Source: JACTOJ01 sp032335695
Lineage (GTDB): Bacteria > Bacillota > Clostridia > Clostridiales > Clostridiaceae
Length of the DNA: 64,000 bases
Direction of reading: 5' to 3'
Assembly (NCBI RefSeq): GCF_032335695.1
Contig: NZ_JACTOJ010000001.1
Location: forward strand, 186,001-250,000
Each line of letters opens with the position of its first letter. Position 1 is the first letter of the stretch. The translations under genes were made by a program, and so were the position numbers. Below are positions 60,790 to 64,000 of this stretch, in pieces. The notes beneath the pieces are model-generated. The model did no database searches and was not told the DNA's origin. It worked only from the letters and a program-made list of their open reading frames with translations.

Positions 60790-63645
60790 ATGAAAAAAAG
60801 AACTATATTTAATAGGTATACTTCATTAATAGTTATTATGACTTTGATTTTTTCACTGCTTGGAGTAAGGCTTTCCTATCTTCAGATAGTTAATGCAGAA
60901 AGCTATAAGGATAAGGTTAATAATCAATCTATAAAATCAATACCGGAAGCTGCTCCAAGAGGCAAAATATATGATAGAAATGGTGTAGAACTTGCATCAA
61001 ATAAACAGAGCTATGACTTAGAGTATATGAAGACAGATGAAAGCGAAGCTCAGTTTTTTACTACCTTTAAGCAGGTATTTTCGTACATTGACAGCAGTAC
61101 AAAAACCAATGATGATGGAACTACTTCTAAGGAAACAATCTATGACGATTTTCCTCTAAAGGTAAATCCCTTTAGATTTGAATTTACTGCCACTACGGAT
61201 GATGGAAAAGCATCTCAGGAGCTTCAGTTCAAGAAAGACATAGGGCTAGGAGATGCCTTGAGAAATAAGTATTATCCAAAAGCTAATACAAACAATGATT
61301 TAAATGACAGCCAGCTAAAAAATATAAATTCTCAGCTTATGAAAATAACACCTGAGCAGGTGTTTGATTATTTGGTTTTTAAATATGATTTATACAAAAT
61401 GCTTGGACTTAGTGATACAGAAAATAAAAATATAGTGAATAATGAAGAAAACATATTTGGACCTAAAAATTCAAAGGCTAAAAATAAGCTTAATGATGCG
61501 GATATAACTAAAATGTTAACTCAAAAATATTCTTTAGATGAAATCAGAAGATATATGGTAATAAAAAATAAGGTATATTTGCAGAGCTTTTCTGGGTACA
61601 AGCCTGTAGTTGTTGCTTCAAATATAGAAAAAAATACCGCCTTTCTTTTTGAGCAGGAACAGAGCAAGCTTCCAGGAATAAGCGTAAGTATGCAGCCGAT
61701 AAGATACTACCCTCAGGGATCACTAGGTTCTAATTTCATAGGTTATATTTCTAAAATAGGTTCTTCTAACCAAGAGAAATATGAAGAAAAAGGTTACGAT
61801 TCAAGTACGGATTATATAGGCATGTCAGGACTTGAAAGTGCCTATGAGGATAAGTTAAAGGGAACTAAGGGTGGTTCCATAGTAAAAGTAAATAAAGAAG
61901 GAAGAGCTACCGAGGAGTTGTTTAGTCAGGATGCTTCCCCAGGGCAGAATCTTACTTTAACTATAGATGCAAATCTTCAGAAGGTGGCGGAGGACTCCCT
62001 TAGGGATACAATGGTAGAATTGCAGAAAAACTTAAATTATGATGGTCATACAAGTTCTGCCAATGCTACAAGAGGAGCAGTGGTAGCCTCTGATCCTAAC
62101 ACTGGAGCGATACTGGCTATGGCATCTTACCCAAGCTATGATCCTAATATATTTTCAGTGCCTGGAAAGCTTACGACCAGCATGTATAATGAACTTTTTA
62201 ATCCTGACTATGAGACTTTTGCAAAAAATTATATTGCAAAGAACGGGTTAAAGGTTACAGTGGATGACCTTTTCCCTAAAAATGCCGATGGGACAAGAAG
62301 TGATAAGTATGATATATATCCAAAATCATTATTTAATTATGCCACTTCCTATCCAGTGCCTCCAGGATCTACCTTTAAGCCTGTTACTTCTGCAGCAGCA
62401 CTCACAGAAGGAGTAGTTACCCCAACAGAAAATTACAACAGTACAGGTATATTTAGTAAAAATGGGTTTACTGGCTATAGCGAAACCTATAATGAAAATG
62501 GATATGGAGCAGGTGTGGAAAATATAATTCATGCTATGATGATATCTGATAACCCATTCTTTTTTGAAATGGGAGATAGGCTCTACAATAGAGGAGGCTT
62601 GAATTTATTAGCAAAGTATGCTTGGAAATTTGGTTTGGGTTCTGATCCAACTTCTAATGCTAAAAAAGGAACAGGACTAGAAATCAGCGAAGCTTTTGGT
62701 CAAACTTATAATGATACTTATAATAGGCAGCTTCAATCCTATTACTATAGATTTGATTTATCGGATATATTTAAAAAAGGTCTTTACCAATCTGGAGGAG
62801 GTTTTACTGTTAAATTTACTCCACTTGATATAAGTTCAAATGATAATGACAGTGATGCTTTAGCAGATGCTAAAAAGGTTATAAAGGATAAGATAGCTTA
62901 TTATATAAATAATAAATCCAATAAGGTAGAGATATATAAAGGACTTAAGAGTGATCTGTTACCAATGTTTAATAATCTTATTGCAGCACTGCCAGATAAT
63001 CAGAAGTCTAAATATAACAGCAGCGATGCGAAAAATATGACTGAGGCTGCTGCAAGCTATATAGCTAATGATGTGATGACTCAGATATTAAGCCCGGGAA
63101 ATGTATATAATGCTTCCATAGGACAAGGTACTAATCAGTTTACTGTGGTGCAGATGGCAAATTATGTAGCTACTCTTGCCAATGGCGGTACTAGATATAA
63201 GGCTCATTTAGTAGATAAGATTACAGATGCTAATGGCAATGTAGTAGAGCAGACTAAGCCGGAAGTAGAGGATAAATTGAATCTTAGTGCTGAAACCATG
63301 AGCACGATAAAGGAAGCCATGAAGAAGGTTACTGATGAGGGAGGTACTGCAGCTACTGTATTTGATAATTTTCCTATTCAGACAGCGGGTAAAACTGGAT
63401 CTGCAACCTATCAAGGCAATGGTGTTCAGGAATCTGTAGGAAGAAGTTCCTACGGTGTATATATTGGATTCGCTCCTGCAGATAATCCTAAGATTGCCAT
63501 AAGCGTAGTTATATTTGATGGTGGTCACGGAGGCTATGTTGCTCCAGTAGCTAAAGCTATGTATGAGGAATATTTAAAGGATGACATATTGAAAATTAAG
63601 CCGGATTATCAATTTAAATATAGTTCAGATATAAAGAATAAATAA
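60790..63645 (+). CDS. mrdA: Penicillin-binding protein 2 (elongation transpeptidase)
   Basis: 951 residues, longer than usual because of insertions of ~130 residues after the N-terminal helix and ~100 residues between the SDN and KTG motifs (about 660-780). Transpeptidase motifs: STFK (527-530, nucleophile Ser527), SDN (586-588), KTG (868-870). The dimerisation domain holds APRGKIYDRNGVELA. Crosslinks peptidoglycan along the cell cylinder. Ends the mre operon; a hairpin terminator follows. Confidence 0.94.
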   Translation: MKKRTIFNRYTSLIVIMTLIFSLLGVRLSYLQIVNAESYKDKVNNQSIKSIPEAAPRGKIYDRNGVELASNKQSYDLEYMKTDESEAQFFTTFKQVFSYIDSSTKTNDDGTTSKETIYDDFPLKVNPFRFEFTATTDDGKASQELQFKKDIGLGDALRNKYYPKANTNNDLNDSQLKNINSQLMKITPEQVFDYLVFKYDLYKMLGLSDTENKNIVNNEENIFGPKNSKAKNKLNDADITKMLTQKYSLDEIRRYMVIKNKVYLQSFSGYKPVVVASNIEKNTAFLFEQEQSKLPGISVSMQPIRYYPQGSLGSNFIGYISKIGSSNQEKYEEKGYDSSTDYIGMSGLESAYEDKLKGTKGGSIVKVNKEGRATEELFSQDASPGQNLTLTIDANLQKVAEDSLRDTMVELQKNLNYDGHTSSANATRGAVVASDPNTGAILAMASYPSYDPNIFSVPGKLTTSMYNELFNPDYETFAKNYIAKNGLKVTVDDLFPKNADGTRSDKYDIYPKSLFNYATSYPVPPGSTFKPVTSAAALTEGVVTPTENYNSTGIFSKNGFTGYSETYNENGYGAGVENIIHAMMISDNPFFFEMGDRLYNRGGLNLLAKYAWKFGLGSDPTSNAKKGTGLEISEAFGQTYNDTYNRQLQSYYYRFDLSDIFKKGLYQSGGGFTVKFTPLDISSNDNDSDALADAKKVIKDKIAYYINNKSNKVEIYKGLKSDLLPMFNNLIAALPDNQKSKYNSSDAKNMTEAAASYIANDVMTQILSPGNVYNASIGQGTNQFTVVQMANYVATLANGGTRYKAHLVDKITDANGNVVEQTKPEVEDKLNLSAETMSTIKEAMKKVTDEGGTAATVFDNFPIQTAGKTGSATYQGNGVQESVGRSSYGVYIGFAPADNPKIAISVVIFDGGHGGYVAPVAKAMYEEYLKDDILKIKPDYQFKYSSDIKNK

Positions 63646-63657
63646 AGATTTATTAAG

Positions 63658-63706
63658 GACACTATATAGATATGAGGAAGCTCATTATATATGGTGTCTT
63701 TTTTTA
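63658..63706 (+). terminator. Terminator of mre-PBP2 operon
   Basis: GACAC (63658-63662), an interrupted AT-rich stem, GTGTC (63694-63698), then T7. The remaining 63707-63978 contains no gene I can see. Confidence 0.75.
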
Positions 63707-63978
63707 ATGTATAGAAAACTATATAACTATATATCTAGCTATATAGTTGAATCAATGGAACTATTCTCTGAAGGATGACATTGCTGGGAGCCACTTTTTG
63801 TTCTTTCACTCTATTCTGTATGAATGTACATTTTTATATTTGGTAAAATAATTTATTAAAAAATCAAGAATAATGGTAATAAAATACATAGTTTATAAAA
63901 AATATAAACCATATGTATAATATTTACGTATATGGTAATATATAAATATAGAAGTGTTTGGGAGGATTAAAAGGGGCT

Positions 63979-64000
63979 ATGAGAAAGAAAAATATATTTA
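63979..64000 (+). CDS. Start of a gene cut by window end
   Basis: ATG 63979 reads MRKKNIF and runs off the window; GGAGG at 63961 and AAGGGG at 63971 precede it. In clostridia minC often follows PBP2, but seven residues cannot show that. Confidence 0.35.

Overview
The window looks like chromosome of a spore-forming Clostridium-group Firmicute. The DNA is very AT-rich, ribosome binding sites are strong (AGGAGG type) and TTG/GTG starts occur. The gene set fits: hprK, the GGGtGRT protein pair, SPOCS (DUF3794) protein, a Spo0E-like peptide, DUF4321, MreBCD-PBP2 and a c-di-AMP riboswitch ahead of an NlpC/P60 hydrolase. Species cannot be told from the sequence alone.

Layout. 1-11.9 kb is core: a truncated gene, a methyltransferase-like protein with a B12/radical SAM enzyme, peptide deformylase, DUF1292 protein, a 6S-like RNA, a Spo0E-like peptide, HPr kinase, 5-formyl-THF cyclo-ligase, a PHP phosphoesterase and a three-gene 2-hydroxyacyl-CoA-dehydratase-activase-type cluster. 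12.0-22.8 kb is an integrated element of about 10.7 kb that has cut a tRNA-Leu(CAA) gene in two at its anticodon loop. The two halves share a 13-bp core. The element carries two tyrosine recombinases, a serine resolvase, an HUH replication initiator of the two-tyrosine type, a PD-(D/E)XK-like nuclease, three exported proteins, origin-like structured DNA and, 52 bp inside its right end, an intact tRNA-Leu(CAA) of its own.

23-29.6 kb: GGGtGRT pair, Lrp regulator with a divergent cysteine hydrolase, two broken small genes (ASCH and PilZ), DsrE protein and a GT39 glycosyltransferase. 29.7-36.9 kb: a giant cell-wall-anchored tandem 5'-nucleotidase, a MerR-methyltransferase fusion with HIT protein, and two spore-coat-like proteins. 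37-42.2 kb: a sugar ABC transporter present twice, the first copy in decay (transposon-like insertion, frameshift, deletions) and the second intact but without its own ATPase. 42.4-49.6 kb: HAD phosphatase, LysR regulator divergent from aspartate-semialdehyde dehydrogenase, YitT, ROK regulator with TauE/SafE and DUF1634, and a phosphoglycerate-mutase-like phosphatase. 49.8-64 kb: polA, coaE, lytic transglycosylase, tRNA-Leu(GAG), a second 6S-like RNA, GNAT, the c-di-AMP-regulated NlpC/P60, SPOR protein, and the DUF4321-maf-radC-mreBCD-PBP2 cell-shape cluster.

The window also holds a dispersed family of small inverted-repeat elements with GGCTATG/GGCTCTG termini, at least five complete copies. 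One has an exact 8-bp target duplication inside a gene. The most striking observation is the tRNA-splitting element that brings a full replacement tRNA of the same anticodon with its own promoter and terminator.
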